Source: Aeromicrobium sp. CnD17-E (lineage in GTDB: Bacteria; Actinomycetota; Actinomycetes; Propionibacteriales; Nocardioidaceae). Taken from it: a stretch of DNA of 64,000 nt. The notes below the pieces were generated by a model. The model had not been told where the DNA came from. It searched no databases and saw nothing but the letters and a program-made list of their open reading frames with translations. Where the stretch lies: assembly GCF_024124745.1 (NCBI RefSeq), contig NZ_JAMXRU010000006.1:1-64000 (forward strand). The letters run 5' to 3'. Each line of letters opens with the position of its first letter. Positions within the stretch are counted from its first letter, which is position 1. The position numbers and the translations under genes are program-made. Positions 24,851 through 34,771 of this stretch are shown here, piece by piece.

Positions 24851-26263
24851 ATGACGACGCCGCACGCCCTCGACGCCCCGACGACCAGCCCAGGCGACGG
24901 CGACGGCGACTCCATCTGGCGCGGTCGGCTCGGGCGCACGTCGCTCGGCCTGTTCTCGCTGGCCTTCCTCGTCGCGTTCGAGTCGCTCGCGGTGGTGAGC
25001 GTCATGCCGGAGGTGGCGCGGGCGCTCGACGGGCTCGCGCTCTACGCGGTCGCGTTCGCCGCTCCGGTCGCGGTCAGCATCTTCTCGCGCACCGCGAGCG
25101 CCTCGTGGATCGAGCGGGCGGGCCCCGCGCCGGCGCTCGGCTGGGGGGTGGCCGTCTTCGCCGCCGGGCTGGTGGTGTGCGGCACCGCCACGTCGATGTC
25201 CGGCTTCCTCCTTGGCCGTGCGGTGGAGGGGCTCGGGGCGGGCCCGATCGGCGTCGCCCTGTGGGTCGTCGTCGCGCAGGCCTATCCGGACCGGCTGCGA
25301 CCGCGCGCGCTCGCCGTCATGACGAGCGCCTGGACCGTGCCGGCGATCGTCGGTCCGGTCGTGGCCGGCGGCCTGACGCACGCCTTCGGGTGGCGTGTCG
25401 TGTTCCTGCTGGGACCTGTGCTGGCGGCTGCGAGCCTCGCGGTCGCCTGGCCGGCGGTCCGGTCGCTCACCGGCTCGCCCTCGACCGAGGCCGGACCCCC
25501 ACGTGGTCAGGCCGCGGGTGGTCTGGCTGCCGCCGCCGTCGCGGCAGCGGCGGTGCTCCTGGTGTCCGTGGCCGGCCAGCGGACGCTGCCGGCGTGGCCC
25601 GCCTGGCTCGTCCTGGGCCTGGTCGGGCTCGCGCTCTCCGTCCGTCGACTGGTGCCCCGGCGTACCTGGAGCGGTGGACGTGGCCTCCCGTCGCTGATCG
25701 GGTCGCGGGCCTTCCTCATGGCGTCCTACTTCGCGGCGGAGGTCTACGTGCCGCTGGTGCTGGTCGACCAGCGGGGACTCTCCGTCGGGCTGGCGGGTGC
25801 GGCGATCTCGGGCACGGCGTTCACCTGGTACGCCGGCGCGGCCTTCGTGTCACGGCCGGAGCGGCTGCCTGCGCCGATCGGCACGCCCCGGCGGCGGGCG
25901 CTGCTGGGCGCCGGCGCGATCCTGCTGGGACTCCTCGCCGTGCCGCTCTCGCTCGCCGCCGCCGTCCCGGTGGTCGTCGTCGCGACGGTGTGGGTCGTGG
26001 GCGGCTTCGGGATGGGCGTGCTGTCGTCGACCTCGGTGACGGAGGTGCTGCGACGGTCCGGTCCGGGGCAGGAGGCGGGTCACAGCGCTGCCCTGCAGAC
26101 CAGCGACTCGGTCGCGGAGTCGGTCGCGCTCGCCCTCGGTGGCACCGTGTTCGCCGCCGCGGTCGTGCACGGCCTGGGCGTCGGCGTGCTCGCGGCGTTC
26201 GCGGTGCCGACGGCGTGCGTGGTCGCCGGGCTGCTCGTGCTGGGGCGCGGCTACGAGCGGTGA
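24851..26263 (+). CDS. MFS transporter, SoxR-regulated efflux candidate
   Basis: A 470-residue protein with about 14 hydrophobic segments, major facilitator superfamily (FLVAFESLAVVSVMPEVARAL, GRAVEGLGAGPIGVALWVVVAQAYPDRLRPRALAVM). The last segment resembles the conserved A loop. Divergent soxR and the operator upstream indicate export of a redox-active compound or antibiotic (inference). ATG 24851 is preferred to the in-frame TTG 24836, which would lie upstream of and inside the promoter -10. Confidence 0.88.
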   Translation: MTTPHALDAPTTSPGDGDGDSIWRGRLGRTSLGLFSLAFLVAFESLAVVSVMPEVARALDGLALYAVAFAAPVAVSIFSRTASASWIERAGPAPALGWGVAVFAAGLVVCGTATSMSGFLLGRAVEGLGAGPIGVALWVVVAQAYPDRLRPRALAVMTSAWTVPAIVGPVVAGGLTHAFGWRVVFLLGPVLAAASLAVAWPAVRSLTGSPSTEAGPPRGQAAGGLAAAAVAAAAVLLVSVAGQRTLPAWPAWLVLGLVGLALSVRRLVPRRTWSGGRGLPSLIGSRAFLMASYFAAEVYVPLVLVDQRGLSVGLAGAAISGTAFTWYAGAAFVSRPERLPAPIGTPRRRALLGAGAILLGLLAVPLSLAAAVPVVVVATVWVVGGFGMGVLSSTSVTEVLRRSGPGQEAGHSAALQTSDSVAESVALALGGTVFAAAVVHGLGVGVLAAFAVPTACVVAGLLVLGRGYER

Positions 26264-26339
26264 GCCCCGCGCGGCGGTCGCGGTCTCGCCGCGAGGACTG
26301 GGGGCCGGACCGAGGAGGGACGCCGATAGGCTGTCGCGC

Positions 26340-27656
26340 GTGAACACCGCTCCCTCGACCGCCCGACCCCTCAAGGTCGCCCTGCTGGGCTGCGGCGTCG
26401 TGGGGTCGGAGGTGGCCCGGCTGCTGACCCGCGACGGGGACGAGCTGGCGCGTCGGATCGGCGCCCCGATCGAGCTGGTCGGCATCGCGGTGCGACGCCT
26501 CGGCCGCGCGCGCGACCTCGACCTCCCGGCCGACCTGTTCACCACCGACGCGCAGGCGCTGGTCACCCGCGGCGACCTCGACGTCGTCGTGGAGGTCATC
26601 GGCGGCATCGAGCCGGCGCGCGAGCTCATCCTCGCCGCCCTGGAGCACGGTGCGTCCGTCGTCACCGCCAACAAGGCCCTCCTGGCCGAGGACGGTGCGC
26701 GGCTGTTCGAGGCCGCCGAGAAGGCCGAGCGCGACATCGCGTTCGAGGCGGCGGTGGCCGGCGCCATCCCGATCATCCGACCGCTCCAGGAGTCGCTCGC
26801 GGGCGACGCCGTGCAGCGGGTGCTCGGCATCGTCAACGGCACCACCAACTTCATCCTCGACGCGATGACCACGACGGGCGCCGGCTTCTCCGACGCGCTC
26901 GACGAGGCGCAGCGTCTCGGCTACGCCGAGGCTGACCCCACCGCCGACGTCGAGGGCTTCGACGCCGCCGCCAAGGCCGCGATCATCGCCTCGCTCGCGT
27001 TCCACACCCGCGTGACCATCGGCGACGTGCACCGCGAGGGCATCACCGACGTCACCGCCGCCGACGTCCGCTCGGCCGACGAGATGGGCTGCGTCGTCAA
27101 GCTGCTCGCGATCTGCGAGAAGATCAGCACCCCCGACGGCGACGCCGTCTCGGCCCGCGTGCACCCCGCCATGATCGCGAAGAGCCACCCGCTCGCTAGC
27201 GTCCGCGGCGCGTTCAACGCCGTGTTCGTGGAGAGCGAGTCGGCCGGTCAGCTCATGTTCTACGGTCCGGGCGCCGGGGGAGCGCCCACGGCGAGCGCCG
27301 TGCTGGGCGACCTCGTCTCGGTCGCGCGCAACCGCCGCCAGGACGTGCACGGACCCGGCGACACCGCCCACGCCGACCTCGAGGTGCTCGACGTCGGCCG
27401 CGCCCGTACCCGCTACCACGTGTCGATCGACGTCGACGACCGCGCGGGCGTGCTCGCGTCGGTCGCCGACGCCTTCGCGCAGTACGACGTGTCGATCAAG
27501 ACGGTCCGCCAGGAGGGCCACGGCTCCGACGCCCAGCTCGTCATCGTGACGCACGAGGCCGACGACGCCGCGCTCGCCGCGACCGTCGAGGTGGTGCGCG
27601 CGCTCGACATGGTGCGCGACGTGTCGTCGGTCATGCGGGTCGAAGGCCTCAACTGA
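26340..27656 (+). CDS. hom: Homoserine dehydrogenase
   Basis: Reduces aspartate semialdehyde to homoserine with NAD(P)H, the branch point to threonine and methionine. At 438 residues it is monofunctional with a C-terminal ACT domain. Landmarks: [16 protein letters not shown] (dinucleotide loop), [11 protein letters not shown], the substrate site [33 protein letters not shown], and ACT residues from [24 protein letters not shown], which normally gives threonine feedback. GTG 26340 is chosen as the start. It leads directly into thrC (16-bp gap) and thrB. Confidence 0.97.
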   Translation: MNTAPSTARPLKVALLGCGVVGSEVARLLTRDGDELARRIGAPIELVGIAVRRLGRARDLDLPADLFTTDAQALVTRGDLDVVVEVIGGIEPARELILAALEHGASVVTANKALLAEDGARLFEAAEKAERDIAFEAAVAGAIPIIRPLQESLAGDAVQRVLGIVNGTTNFILDAMTTTGAGFSDALDEAQRLGYAEADPTADVEGFDAAAKAAIIASLAFHTRVTIGDVHREGITDVTAADVRSADEMGCVVKLLAICEKISTPDGDAVSARVHPAMIAKSHPLASVRGAFNAVFVESESAGQLMFYGPGAGGAPTASAVLGDLVSVARNRRQDVHGPGDTAHADLEVLDVGRARTRYHVSIDVDDRAGVLASVADAFAQYDVSIKTVRQEGHGSDAQLVIVTHEADDAALAATVEVVRALDMVRDVSSVMRVEGLN

Positions 27657-27672
27657 TGAAGGAGTTCCACTG

Positions 27673-28737
27673 ATGGCGCAGCCGTGGCGTGGTGTGCTCG
27701 AGGAGTACCGCGAGTGGCTCCCGGTCGACGAGGACACCCCGGTGATCTCGCTGGGCGAGGGCGGCACGCCGCTCGTCCACTCGGCCTGGCTGTCCTCGGT
27801 CGTCCAGGGCGACGTCTGGCTCAAGGTCGAGGGCGACAACCCGACCGGCTCCTTCAAGGACCGAGGCATGACGGCGGCGATCTCCGTGGCCTTCGGCGAG
27901 GGTGCGAAGGCCGTGGTGTGCGCGTCGACGGGCAACACGTCGGCGTCGATGACCGCGTACGCGGCGCGGGCGGGCCTCACCCCGATCGTGCTGGTCCCGC
28001 ACGGCAAGATCGCGACCGGCAAGATGGCCCAGGCCGTCATGCACGGCGCGGAGGTCATCCAGGTGCGGGGCGGCTTCGACGAGTGCCTCCAGCTGTCGCG
28101 TGCCCTGGCCGACGAGTACCCGGTCGCGCTCGTCAACTCGGTCAACCCGGTGCGGCTGCAGGGCCAGAAGACCGCCGCGTTCGAGATCGTCGACGTCCTC
28201 GGCGACGCCCCCGACGTGCACGTGCTCCCCGTGGGCAACGCCGGCAACATCTCCGCCTACTGGATGGGCTACCGCGAGTACGCCGACGCCGGCCTTGCCA
28301 CGCACCGTCCGCGGATGTGGGGCTTCCAGGCCGCCGGCGCCGCGCCGCTCGTCCACGGCGAGGCCGTGGCGCGTCCCGAGACGGTCGCCACGGCGATCCG
28401 CATCGGCAACCCGGCGTCGTGGCAGCTGGCCATCGAGGCGCGCGACACGTCGGGCGGACGCATCGACGCCGTCACCGACGAGCAGATCCTCGACGCGCAG
28501 CGTCGCCTGGGCGCCCATGACGGCGTGTTCGTCGAGCCGGGGTCCGCGGCGGGCGTCGCGGGTCTCCTGGCTGCTGCCGAGGCGGGGGAGGTCGACCCGG
28601 GGCTGCGCATCGCGGTGACCGTGACGGGCCACGGCCTCAAGGACGTCGAGACGGCGCTGTCGGGGGTGGAGTCCGTGGTCGACTCCGTCATCGACGCCGA
28701 CGTGCACGACGCCGCGGCCGCCGCCGGTCTGGCCTGA
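27673..28737 (+). CDS. thrC: Threonine synthase
   Basis: PLP enzyme making threonine from phosphohomoserine; 354 residues. The PLP lysine lies in [16 protein letters not shown], the phosphate-binding loop is [17 protein letters not shown], and [17 protein letters not shown] and TGHGLKD close the active site. The ATG is preceded by GAAGGAG. The gene lies between hom and thrB in the classical hom-thrC-thrB order. Confidence 0.97.
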   Translation: MAQPWRGVLEEYREWLPVDEDTPVISLGEGGTPLVHSAWLSSVVQGDVWLKVEGDNPTGSFKDRGMTAAISVAFGEGAKAVVCASTGNTSASMTAYAARAGLTPIVLVPHGKIATGKMAQAVMHGAEVIQVRGGFDECLQLSRALADEYPVALVNSVNPVRLQGQKTAAFEIVDVLGDAPDVHVLPVGNAGNISAYWMGYREYADAGLATHRPRMWGFQAAGAAPLVHGEAVARPETVATAIRIGNPASWQLAIEARDTSGGRIDAVTDEQILDAQRRLGAHDGVFVEPGSAAGVAGLLAAAEAGEVDPGLRIAVTVTGHGLKDVETALSGVESVVDSVIDADVHDAAAAAGLA

Positions 28738-28748
28738 GCGGCGCCGTC

Positions 28749-29642
28749 GTGGTCGACCAGCCGTTCCGCCGTGGGCCCGTGACGGTCCGCACCCCTGCCA
28801 GCAGCGCCAACCTCGGTCCGGGGTTCGACGCCCTCGGGCTCGCGCTCGACGTGCACGACGAGCTCACGGCCGAGGTCGTCCCCGGCGACGGTCTCGAGAT
28901 CGTCGTGGAGGGGGAGGCCGCCGACGAGGTGCCGCGCGACGAGCGCCACCTCGTGGTCCGGTCCCTCGACGCCGCCCTCGACCTGATGGGCGTGCGACGT
29001 CCGGGTCTGCGGCTCACGTGCCGCAACGTGGTGCCGCACGGGCGGGGGATGGGCTCCTCGTCGGCCGCGATCGTCGGCGGCATCGTGCTCGCGAAGGCGC
29101 TCGTCGACGGCGTGGAGCCGCTCGACGACCGCGCGACGCTGCAGCTCGCCCAGGACATCGAGGGTCACCCCGACAACGTCGCCGCGGCCCTCCTCGGCGG
29201 ACTGACGATCGCGTGGATCGACGGTTTCGCCGCCGAGGCGGTCCGCCTCGACGTCAGCGTGCCGCTGACCCTCTTCGTGCCGCCGGAACCCGTCTCGACC
29301 GAGGCCGCGCGCGGCCTGCTCCCCGACGTGGTCAGCCACGCCGACGCCGCGACGAACGCCGGCCGGGCCGCGCTGCTCGTGGCGGCGCTGACCCAGGCGC
29401 CCGAGCGTCTCGCGTCGGCCACGGAGGACCTGCTGCACCAGCAGTACCGCGCCAGCGCGATGCCGGCCTCCTACCGCCTCGTCCGCAGCCTGCGCGTCGA
29501 CGGCGTGCCCGCGGTCATCTCGGGTGCCGGGCCCACCGTGCTGGCCTTCGCCCGTGGCGTCACGGACGCCGTCCCCGACGGCTGGCGGGTGCTCGAGGTC
29601 GACGTCGCCGACCGCGGTGCCCACGTCGTCCCGACGCCCTGA
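28749..29642 (+). CDS. thrB: Homoserine kinase
   Basis: GHMP-family kinase phosphorylating homoserine; 297 residues. The N-terminal PASSANLGPGFDALGLAL substrate motif, the ATP loop PHGRGMGSSSAAIVGG and the C-terminal SGAGPTVLAFARG are present. GTG 28749 is the likely start, though GTG 28779 (VTVRTPASSANLG) is possible. Last gene of the threonine operon; rho follows after a 187-bp leader with its own promoter. Confidence 0.96.
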   Translation: MVDQPFRRGPVTVRTPASSANLGPGFDALGLALDVHDELTAEVVPGDGLEIVVEGEAADEVPRDERHLVVRSLDAALDLMGVRRPGLRLTCRNVVPHGRGMGSSSAAIVGGIVLAKALVDGVEPLDDRATLQLAQDIEGHPDNVAAALLGGLTIAWIDGFAAEAVRLDVSVPLTLFVPPEPVSTEAARGLLPDVVSHADAATNAGRAALLVAALTQAPERLASATEDLLHQQYRASAMPASYRLVRSLRVDGVPAVISGAGPTVLAFARGVTDAVPDGWRVLEVDVADRGAHVVPTP

Positions 29643-29697
29643 CCGGTGCCTCCGGACCCCGCCCGTCGGGGGCCCGTCCGGCGGCCGAGGGCACTGC

Positions 29698-29703
29698 TAG
29701 AGT
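29698..29703 (+). promoter_or_regulatory. Probable rho promoter (-10) and 120-nt leader
   Basis: TAGAGT at 29698-29703 fits the actinobacterial -10 consensus TAnnnT. Transcription from here would give about 120 nt of leader before rho, including a small hairpin (CCCGCC GTC GGCGGG, 29749-29763). Autoregulation through this leader is possible but not shown. Confidence 0.5.
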
Positions 29704-29829
29704 GACGGACGTCGGTGTGGATCCCGTTCCCCGACACGTGTACGTCCGCCCGCCGTCGGCGGGTGGCCACGGTGCCCCGGTCTTCGCCGGAGGGCCTGTG
29801 GCGCCCCCACCCACCCAGGAAGCATCCTC

Positions 29830-31740
29830 GTGACCGACACCCCCACTGACCAGTCTGCGTCCCCGTCGGCGGAGCCGGCCTCCGCCGCCCCCGTCAAGCC
29901 CGCCCGTCGCTCCGGCGGTGCGCTCGGCGGCAAGGTCCTCGCCGAGCTGCGCGAGATCGCGTCCGGCCTCGGCATCAGCGACGCCGGCAAGCTGCGCAAG
30001 GGCGAGCTGATCGACGCCATCAAGGCCGCGCGTGGCGAGAGCGCCCCGAGCGCCGTCCAGGCCGCCCCGGCCCAGCAGGCATCCCAACAGGACGAGCCGA
30101 CCGCGCCCCAGAAGGCCCAGGACGCGAAGCCCCAGGACGAGAAGAACGACAAGCCCCAGGGCGCGCCGGCTGCTGAGGAGCAGGCGCGCGAGACGCCGCG
30201 TGGCCGCGGACGTCGCGCCCAGGGTGCCCCCGCGCAGGACGGCCAGCCCCAGGACGCCCAGGGCAAGGACGCCCAGGGCAAGGACGCCCAGGGCAAGGAC
30301 GAGCAGAACCGCGGCCAGGGCAAGGGCCAGAGCCCGAAGAACGGCAACCAGCGCGCCAAGAACGACGGACAGCGCGCCGACGGCCAGAAGAACCAGGACG
30401 GCCAGAAGAACGGCGAGGGCCAGAAGAACGACGACCAGCGCCGCACCGACCAGCAGCGCAAGGGCGACCAGGGCGGCCAGGACGGCTCGCCGAAGAACGC
30501 CCAGCGTGGCGTCGACCCGCAGGCGGCCGACGACGACGAGGCCGGCGGGCGTCGTCGCAACCGTCGCGGTCGCAACCGCGGCGGCCGCGGCGCCGACGGC
30601 GAGCCCACCTACACCGAGGACGACGTGCTGGTCCCCGCGGCGGGCATCCTCGACATCCTCGACAACTACGCGTTCGTGCGCACCACCGGCTACCTGCCGA
30701 GCGAGAACGACGTCTACGTCTCGCTCTCCATGGTCCGCAAGTGGGGTCTGCGCAAGGGCGACGCGGTCACCGGCCAGGTGCGTCAGCCGCGCGAGGGCGA
30801 GCGCAAGGAGAAGTTCAACCCGATGGTGCGGGTCGACACCGTCAACGGGACGCCGCTGGAGGAGGCACGCGGTCGCATCGAGTTCTCCTCCATGACGCCC
30901 GTGCACCCGGAGGAGCGTCTGGTCCTGGAGACCGACCCGACGGTCGTGACCACCCGCCTGATCGACCTGTTCGCGCCCGTGGGCAAGGGACAGCGTCAGC
31001 TGGTCGTCTCGGAGCAGCGGGGTGGACGCTCGGCCCTCGTGCGTACCGTCGCCGACGCCCTCACGGCCAACAACCCCGAGTGCCACCTCATGGTCGTCCT
31101 CATCGACGAGCGTCCGGAGGAGGTCACCGAGCTGCAGCGCTCGGTCAAGGGCGAGGTCATCGCCTCGACCTTCGACCGACCGGCCGCCGACCACACGACG
31201 GTCGCCGAGCTGGCCATCGAGCGTGCGAAGCGTCTCGTCGAGCTGGGGCACGACGTCGTCGTCCTGCTCGACTCGCTCACGCGGCTCGGCCGGGCCTACC
31301 ACCAGGCCTCGACGGCGTCGAGCCGGATGGCCGGCGCGGTCGACGCGGCCGCCCTGCACCCGGTCAAGACGTTCTTCGGTGCGGCGCGCAACGCCGAGGA
31401 CGGCGGCTCCCTGACGATCCTCGCGACGGCACTGGCCGGCACGTCCTCCGTGGTCGACGAGGCCGTGCTCGAGGAGATCGACGGCGCTGCCAACAGCGTG
31501 CTGCGCCTCCTGGTCGACGAGAACCAGCAGGTCTTCCCGGCCGTCGACATCGCCGGCTCGCGCACCAACCACGAGGAGCTGCTGCTCGACGAGCAGGAGC
31601 TCGACATCCTCGTCGCCGCCCGTCGGGCCCTGGTCGGGCGCAGCCCGCAGCAGGTCCTCGACACGGTGGTCGGGCGGCTGGAGAAGACCGGCAGCAACGC
31701 CGAGCTGCTCCTCGCGCTCCAGCGCAGCCCCCTGGCCTGA
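29830..31740 (+). CDS. rho: Transcription termination factor Rho, with degenerate ATPase site
   Basis: Ring helicase ending transcripts; 636 residues. Layout: Rho N-terminal SAP-like helix (LAELREIASGLGI) at 38-62; a long disordered Gln/Asn/Lys/Asp-rich insert at about 70-245 ending in an arginine-rich RRRNRRGRNRGGRG; an OB-fold RNA-binding domain to about 365; then the RecA-like domain. The order of genes (thrB-rho-rpmE-prfA) identifies it as the canonical rho. The ATPase site is unusual: the Walker A expected as PPKAGKT is SEQRGGRS (R397, R400, S401), and residues aligned with E. coli R353 and R366 are Q567 and N580. The catalytic glutamate (DERPEEV, E427) and Walker B aspartate (VVLLDSLTR, D481) remain. 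Whether it hydrolyses ATP is doubtful; see findings. Followed by a strong hairpin. Confidence 0.92.
   Translation: MTDTPTDQSASPSAEPASAAPVKPARRSGGALGGKVLAELREIASGLGISDAGKLRKGELIDAIKAARGESAPSAVQAAPAQQASQQDEPTAPQKAQDAKPQDEKNDKPQGAPAAEEQARETPRGRGRRAQGAPAQDGQPQDAQGKDAQGKDAQGKDEQNRGQGKGQSPKNGNQRAKNDGQRADGQKNQDGQKNGEGQKNDDQRRTDQQRKGDQGGQDGSPKNAQRGVDPQAADDDEAGGRRRNRRGRNRGGRGADGEPTYTEDDVLVPAAGILDILDNYAFVRTTGYLPSENDVYVSLSMVRKWGLRKGDAVTGQVRQPREGERKEKFNPMVRVDTVNGTPLEEARGRIEFSSMTPVHPEERLVLETDPTVVTTRLIDLFAPVGKGQRQLVVSEQRGGRSALVRTVADALTANNPECHLMVVLIDERPEEVTELQRSVKGEVIASTFDRPAADHTTVAELAIERAKRLVELGHDVVVLLDSLTRLGRAYHQASTASSRMAGAVDAAALHPVKTFFGAARNAEDGGSLTILATALAGTSSVVDEAVLEEIDGAANSVLRLLVDENQQVFPAVDIAGSRTNHEELLLDEQELDILVAARRALVGRSPQQVLDTVVGRLEKTGSNAELLLALQRSPLA
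30253..30297 (+). repeat. Three perfect 15-bp tandem repeats inside rho
   Basis: GACGCCCAGGGCAAG is repeated three times in frame, encoding DAQGK repeats within the disordered insert. The multiple-of-three unit keeps the frame; copy number could vary between strains. Confidence 0.9.
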
Positions 31741-31749
31741 CCCCGCCGT

Positions 31750-31783
31750 GACGGGCCCGCCGACCACGGTCGGCGGGCCCGTC
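31750..31783 (+). terminator. Hairpin terminator of rho
   Basis: Perfect 15-bp stem (31750-31764 with 31769-31783) and loop CACG, starting 10 bp after the rho stop. Confidence 0.8.
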
Positions 31784-31846
31784 GTGCGTGCTGCGGGCGC
31801 CCCGCGCTGGTCTGCGGCGGGTGGATCGCGTCCCTAGGATGGCGAC

Positions 31847-32329
31847 GTGACCACTGCCTACGACTTCACCGCCACGACCATCGACGGCGCTCCGCGAGAC
31901 CTCTCCGACTACCGGGGGAAGGTCCTGCTCGTCGTGAACACCGCCACGCAGTGCGGCTTCACCCCGCAGCTGACGGGCCTGGAGGAGCTGTACAGCCGGT
32001 ACGCCGAACGCGGCCTCGTGGTCCTCGGCTTCCCGTGCGACCAGTTCGGCCACCAGAACCCCGACTCCGACGAGGACACGGCCGCCTTCTGCCAGAAGAA
32101 CTACGGCGTGAGCTTCCCGATGTTCTCCCAGGTCGACGTCAACGGCGACGACGCGCACCCGCTGTACCGCTGGCTGCGCTCGGAGAAGGGCGGGGTGCTC
32201 GGCAGCAAGATCAAGTGGAACTTCACGAAGTTCCTGGTCGACGCCGAGGGCAACGTCGTGAAGCGCTACGGCTCGACGACGAAGCCCGAGAAGATCGCCG
32301 ACGACATCGAGGCGCTGCTGCCGGCCTGA
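31847..32329 (+). CDS. Glutathione peroxidase-like thiol peroxidase
   Basis: Gpx-family protein of 160 residues that in actinobacteria uses thioredoxin rather than glutathione as donor (family knowledge). Catalytic cysteine C36 lies in [11 protein letters not shown], with the partner residues in [11 protein letters not shown] and [10 protein letters not shown]. No selenocysteine. GTG 31847 follows the usual [14 protein letters not shown]-terminus. Monocistronic between rho and rpmE. A possible weak hairpin at 32341-32375 follows it. Confidence 0.93.
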   Translation: MTTAYDFTATTIDGAPRDLSDYRGKVLLVVNTATQCGFTPQLTGLEELYSRYAERGLVVLGFPCDQFGHQNPDSDEDTAAFCQKNYGVSFPMFSQVDVNGDDAHPLYRWLRSEKGGVLGSKIKWNFTKFLVDAEGNVVKRYGSTTKPEKIADDIEALLPA

Positions 32330-32466
32330 CCTCGCACGCACCACCGCCGCCCGGGGAACAACCGAGGGGCGGTGGCGGTTGTACGAGGTGCCCCTGGCAC
32401 AATCGATCCCCGGTCCTGGTTCACGGTCCGCACCCGCGGCCCGACCCAGCACCACGAGAGGACACC

Positions 32467-32673
32467 ATGAAGCGCGACATCCACCCCGAGTACGTCGAGA
32501 CCCAGGTCACCTGCACCTGTGGCAACTCGTTCACCACCCGCAGCACCGCCACGGAGGGCACCCTCCGCGCCGACGTGTGCTCGGCCTGCCACCCGTTCTA
32601 CACGGGCAAGCAGAAGATCCTCGACACCGGCGGCCGCGTGGCCCGGTTCGAGAAGCGCTACGGCAAGAAGTAG
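32467..32673 (+). CDS. rpmE: Ribosomal protein L31 (zinc-binding form)
   Basis: 68-residue 50S subunit protein. The zinc ligands are present ([11 protein letters not shown] with the first cysteines, and [13 protein letters not shown] with the CxxC), so this is the C+ form, which in Streptomyces is replaced by a C- paralogue under zinc starvation. A purine-rich CACGAGAGG precedes the ATG. Located in the conserved rho-rpmE-prfA order. Confidence 0.97.
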   Translation: MKRDIHPEYVETQVTCTCGNSFTTRSTATEGTLRADVCSACHPFYTGKQKILDTGGRVARFEKRYGKK

Positions 32674-32781
32674 CTCCTCTCCGACGCCGACCCGATCCCC
32701 AGCGGACGGGTCGGCGTCGTCGTCCGTCCGGGCGCGGTGCGCCGAGGAGCTCGTCCGCACGAGCCAGGAGAGGGGTTCAGC

Positions 32782-33849
32782 ATGTTCGAGGCCGTCGAGG
32801 CGCTGCTGTCCGAGCACGCCGAGCTCGAGCGACAGATGTCGGACCCTGCCACGCACGCCGATCCGGCACGGGCCAAGAAGGTCGGGCGCCGCTACGCCGA
32901 GCTCGGTGCGGTCGTGCGCACCTACCGTGCCTGGCAGCAGGCCGGCGACGACCTCGAGGCCGCCCGTGAGCTCGAGCTGGTCGAGGACGCGGCCGAGCTG
33001 TCCGCCCAGCGCACGGAGCTGGAGGAGCGGCTGCAGCGCCTGCTGGTGCCTCGCGACCCGGCCGACGACAAGGACGTCATCCTCGAGGTGAAGGGCGGCG
33101 AGGGCGGCGAGGAGTCGGCACTGTTCGCCGGAGACCTGCTGCGCATGTACACGCGCTTCGCCGAGACGAAGGGCTGGCGCGTCGAGATCATCGACGCCAC
33201 CGAGTCCGCGCTCGGCGGCTACAAGTCGGTCACGGCCTCGGTCGCGGCGAAGGGCACGCCCGAGCCCGGGCAGGCGCCCTACGCGCTGCTCAAGTTCGAG
33301 GGCGGCGTCCACCGGGTGCAGCGCGTCCCGGTCACCGAGTCCCAGGGCCGCATCCACACGTCGGCGGCCGGGGTCCTCGTGCTCCCCGAGGCCGAGGACG
33401 TCGACGTGCAGGTCAACGACGCCGACCTGCGCATCGACGTGTTCCGCTCCTCCGGGCCCGGAGGCCAGAGCGTCAACACCACCGACTCGGCCGTGCGCAT
33501 CACGCACCTCCCGACCGGCCTCGTGGTGAGCTGCCAGAACGAGAAGAGCCAGCTCCAGAACAAGGAGCAGGCGCTGCGCATCCTGCGCTCGCGCCTGCTC
33601 GAGGCGGCGCAGGCCGCGGCCGACGCCGAGGCGTCCGACGCGCGGCGCTCGCAGATCCGCACGGTCGACCGGTCCGAGCGCGTGCGCACCTACAACTTCC
33701 CCGAGAACCGCGTCTCCGACCACCGCACCGGGTTCAAGGCCTACAACCTCGACGCCGTCATGGACGGCGCGCTCGACGACGTCATCGGCTCGCTCGTCGA
33801 CGCCGACCTCGCCGAGCGGCTCGAGACCGCCGACGGGTCCCGCGCATGA
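32782..33849 (+). CDS. prfA: Peptide chain release factor 1
   Basis: Recognises UAA/UAG stop codons and triggers peptidyl-tRNA hydrolysis; 355 residues. The GGQ motif ([20 protein letters not shown]) is intact; the codon-recognition tripeptide of RF1 (PxT class) appears in [21 protein letters not shown] 32782 has AGGAGAGG upstream at good spacing; a longer in-frame extension to 32737 is unlikely. The stop overlaps prmC by 4 bp (ATGA), matching the need for PrmC to methylate its GGQ glutamine. Confidence 0.97.
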   Translation: MFEAVEALLSEHAELERQMSDPATHADPARAKKVGRRYAELGAVVRTYRAWQQAGDDLEAARELELVEDAAELSAQRTELEERLQRLLVPRDPADDKDVILEVKGGEGGEESALFAGDLLRMYTRFAETKGWRVEIIDATESALGGYKSVTASVAAKGTPEPGQAPYALLKFEGGVHRVQRVPVTESQGRIHTSAAGVLVLPEAEDVDVQVNDADLRIDVFRSSGPGGQSVNTTDSAVRITHLPTGLVVSCQNEKSQLQNKEQALRILRSRLLEAAQAAADAEASDARRSQIRTVDRSERVRTYNFPENRVSDHRTGFKAYNLDAVMDGALDDVIGSLVDADLAERLETADGSRA

Positions 33850-34706
33850 GCCGGGTCCGCAGCCAGGCCGAGCGCCTGCTGGAGGAGGCCACGACCACGC
33901 TGACGGAGGCCGGGGTCAGCTCGCCACGGGTCGACGCGGAGCTGCTCCTCGCCCACGTCACCGGGACCCCGCGCGGCATGCTGCTCGGCGCACGCCTCCA
34001 GGGTCCGCAGCTGCAGGTCTACCGCGACATGGTCGCGGCGCGCGCCCGGCGCGTGCCTCTGCAGCACCTCACGGGCTCCGCCGGGTTCCGCTACGTCGAC
34101 CTCGAGGTCGGTCCCGGCGTGTTCGTCCCGCGTCCGGAGACCGAGCTGCTGGCGGGCTGGGCGGTCGAGCAGGCGTCGGCGGTGCTGTCCTCGGGTCGCT
34201 CGACGCCGCCCGTGGTCGTCGACCTCTGCACCGGGTCCGGCGCGATCGCGCTGTCCGTCGTGCACGAGGTGCCGCGCGCCCAGGTGCACGCCGTCGAGCT
34301 CGACGAGCAGGCGTTCGCGTGGGCGGAGCGCAACCTGGGCGACACGGGCACCGACCTGCGCCTCGGCGACGCCTTCGAGGCCTTCGCCGACCTCGACGGC
34401 ACCGTCGACGTCGTGGTGTGCAACCCGCCGTACATCCCGCTCGACGCGTGGGAGAGCGTGGCGCCCGAGGCCCGCGACCACGACCCCTCCCTGGCGCTCT
34501 GGTCGGGTGACGACGGGCTCGACGCCATGCGCCGTCTGGAGCGCACGGCCTGGCGCCTGCTGCGGCCCGGCGGTGTCGTCGGGGCCGAGCACGCCGACGC
34601 GCAGGGGGAGTCGGCTCCGGCCGTGTTCGCCGGCCGGTGGGCCGACGTGCGCGACCACGCCGACCTCGCGGACCGGCCGCGGTACGTCACCGCGCGTCGT
34701 CCGTGA
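33846..34706 (+). CDS. prmC: Release factor glutamine methyltransferase PrmC
   Basis: SAM-dependent methyltransferase (286 aa) that methylates the GGQ glutamine of RF1 and RF2. N-terminal helical domain to about 100 ([19 protein letters not shown]), then the SAM motif [16 protein letters not shown] and the catalytic NPPY in [14 protein letters not shown]. Coupled to prfA by a 4-bp overlap. Confidence 0.95.
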   Translation: MSRVRSQAERLLEEATTTLTEAGVSSPRVDAELLLAHVTGTPRGMLLGARLQGPQLQVYRDMVAARARRVPLQHLTGSAGFRYVDLEVGPGVFVPRPETELLAGWAVEQASAVLSSGRSTPPVVVDLCTGSGAIALSVVHEVPRAQVHAVELDEQAFAWAERNLGDTGTDLRLGDAFEAFADLDGTVDVVVCNPPYIPLDAWESVAPEARDHDPSLALWSGDDGLDAMRRLERTAWRLLRPGGVVGAEHADAQGESAPAVFAGRWADVRDHADLADRPRYVTARRP

Positions 34707-34771
34707 GCGGCTCGCCGCGCACGGGCCCGGACCTCCGGCGTGGCGCCGAGCGGGATCGGTAGGGTCGCGGC

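Noticed and set aside
30961-31100. Frameshift or sequencing error as explanation of the Rho P-loop change
   Set aside because: The frame is open and the protein matches Rho on both sides of the altered segment, and several separate positions (P-loop, R353 and R366 sites) are changed, which a single error cannot explain.
32341-32375. Weak hairpin (8-bp stem, long loop) after gpx as a terminator
   Set aside because: Short stem and 19-base loop; too weak to list as a feature, though it may contribute.
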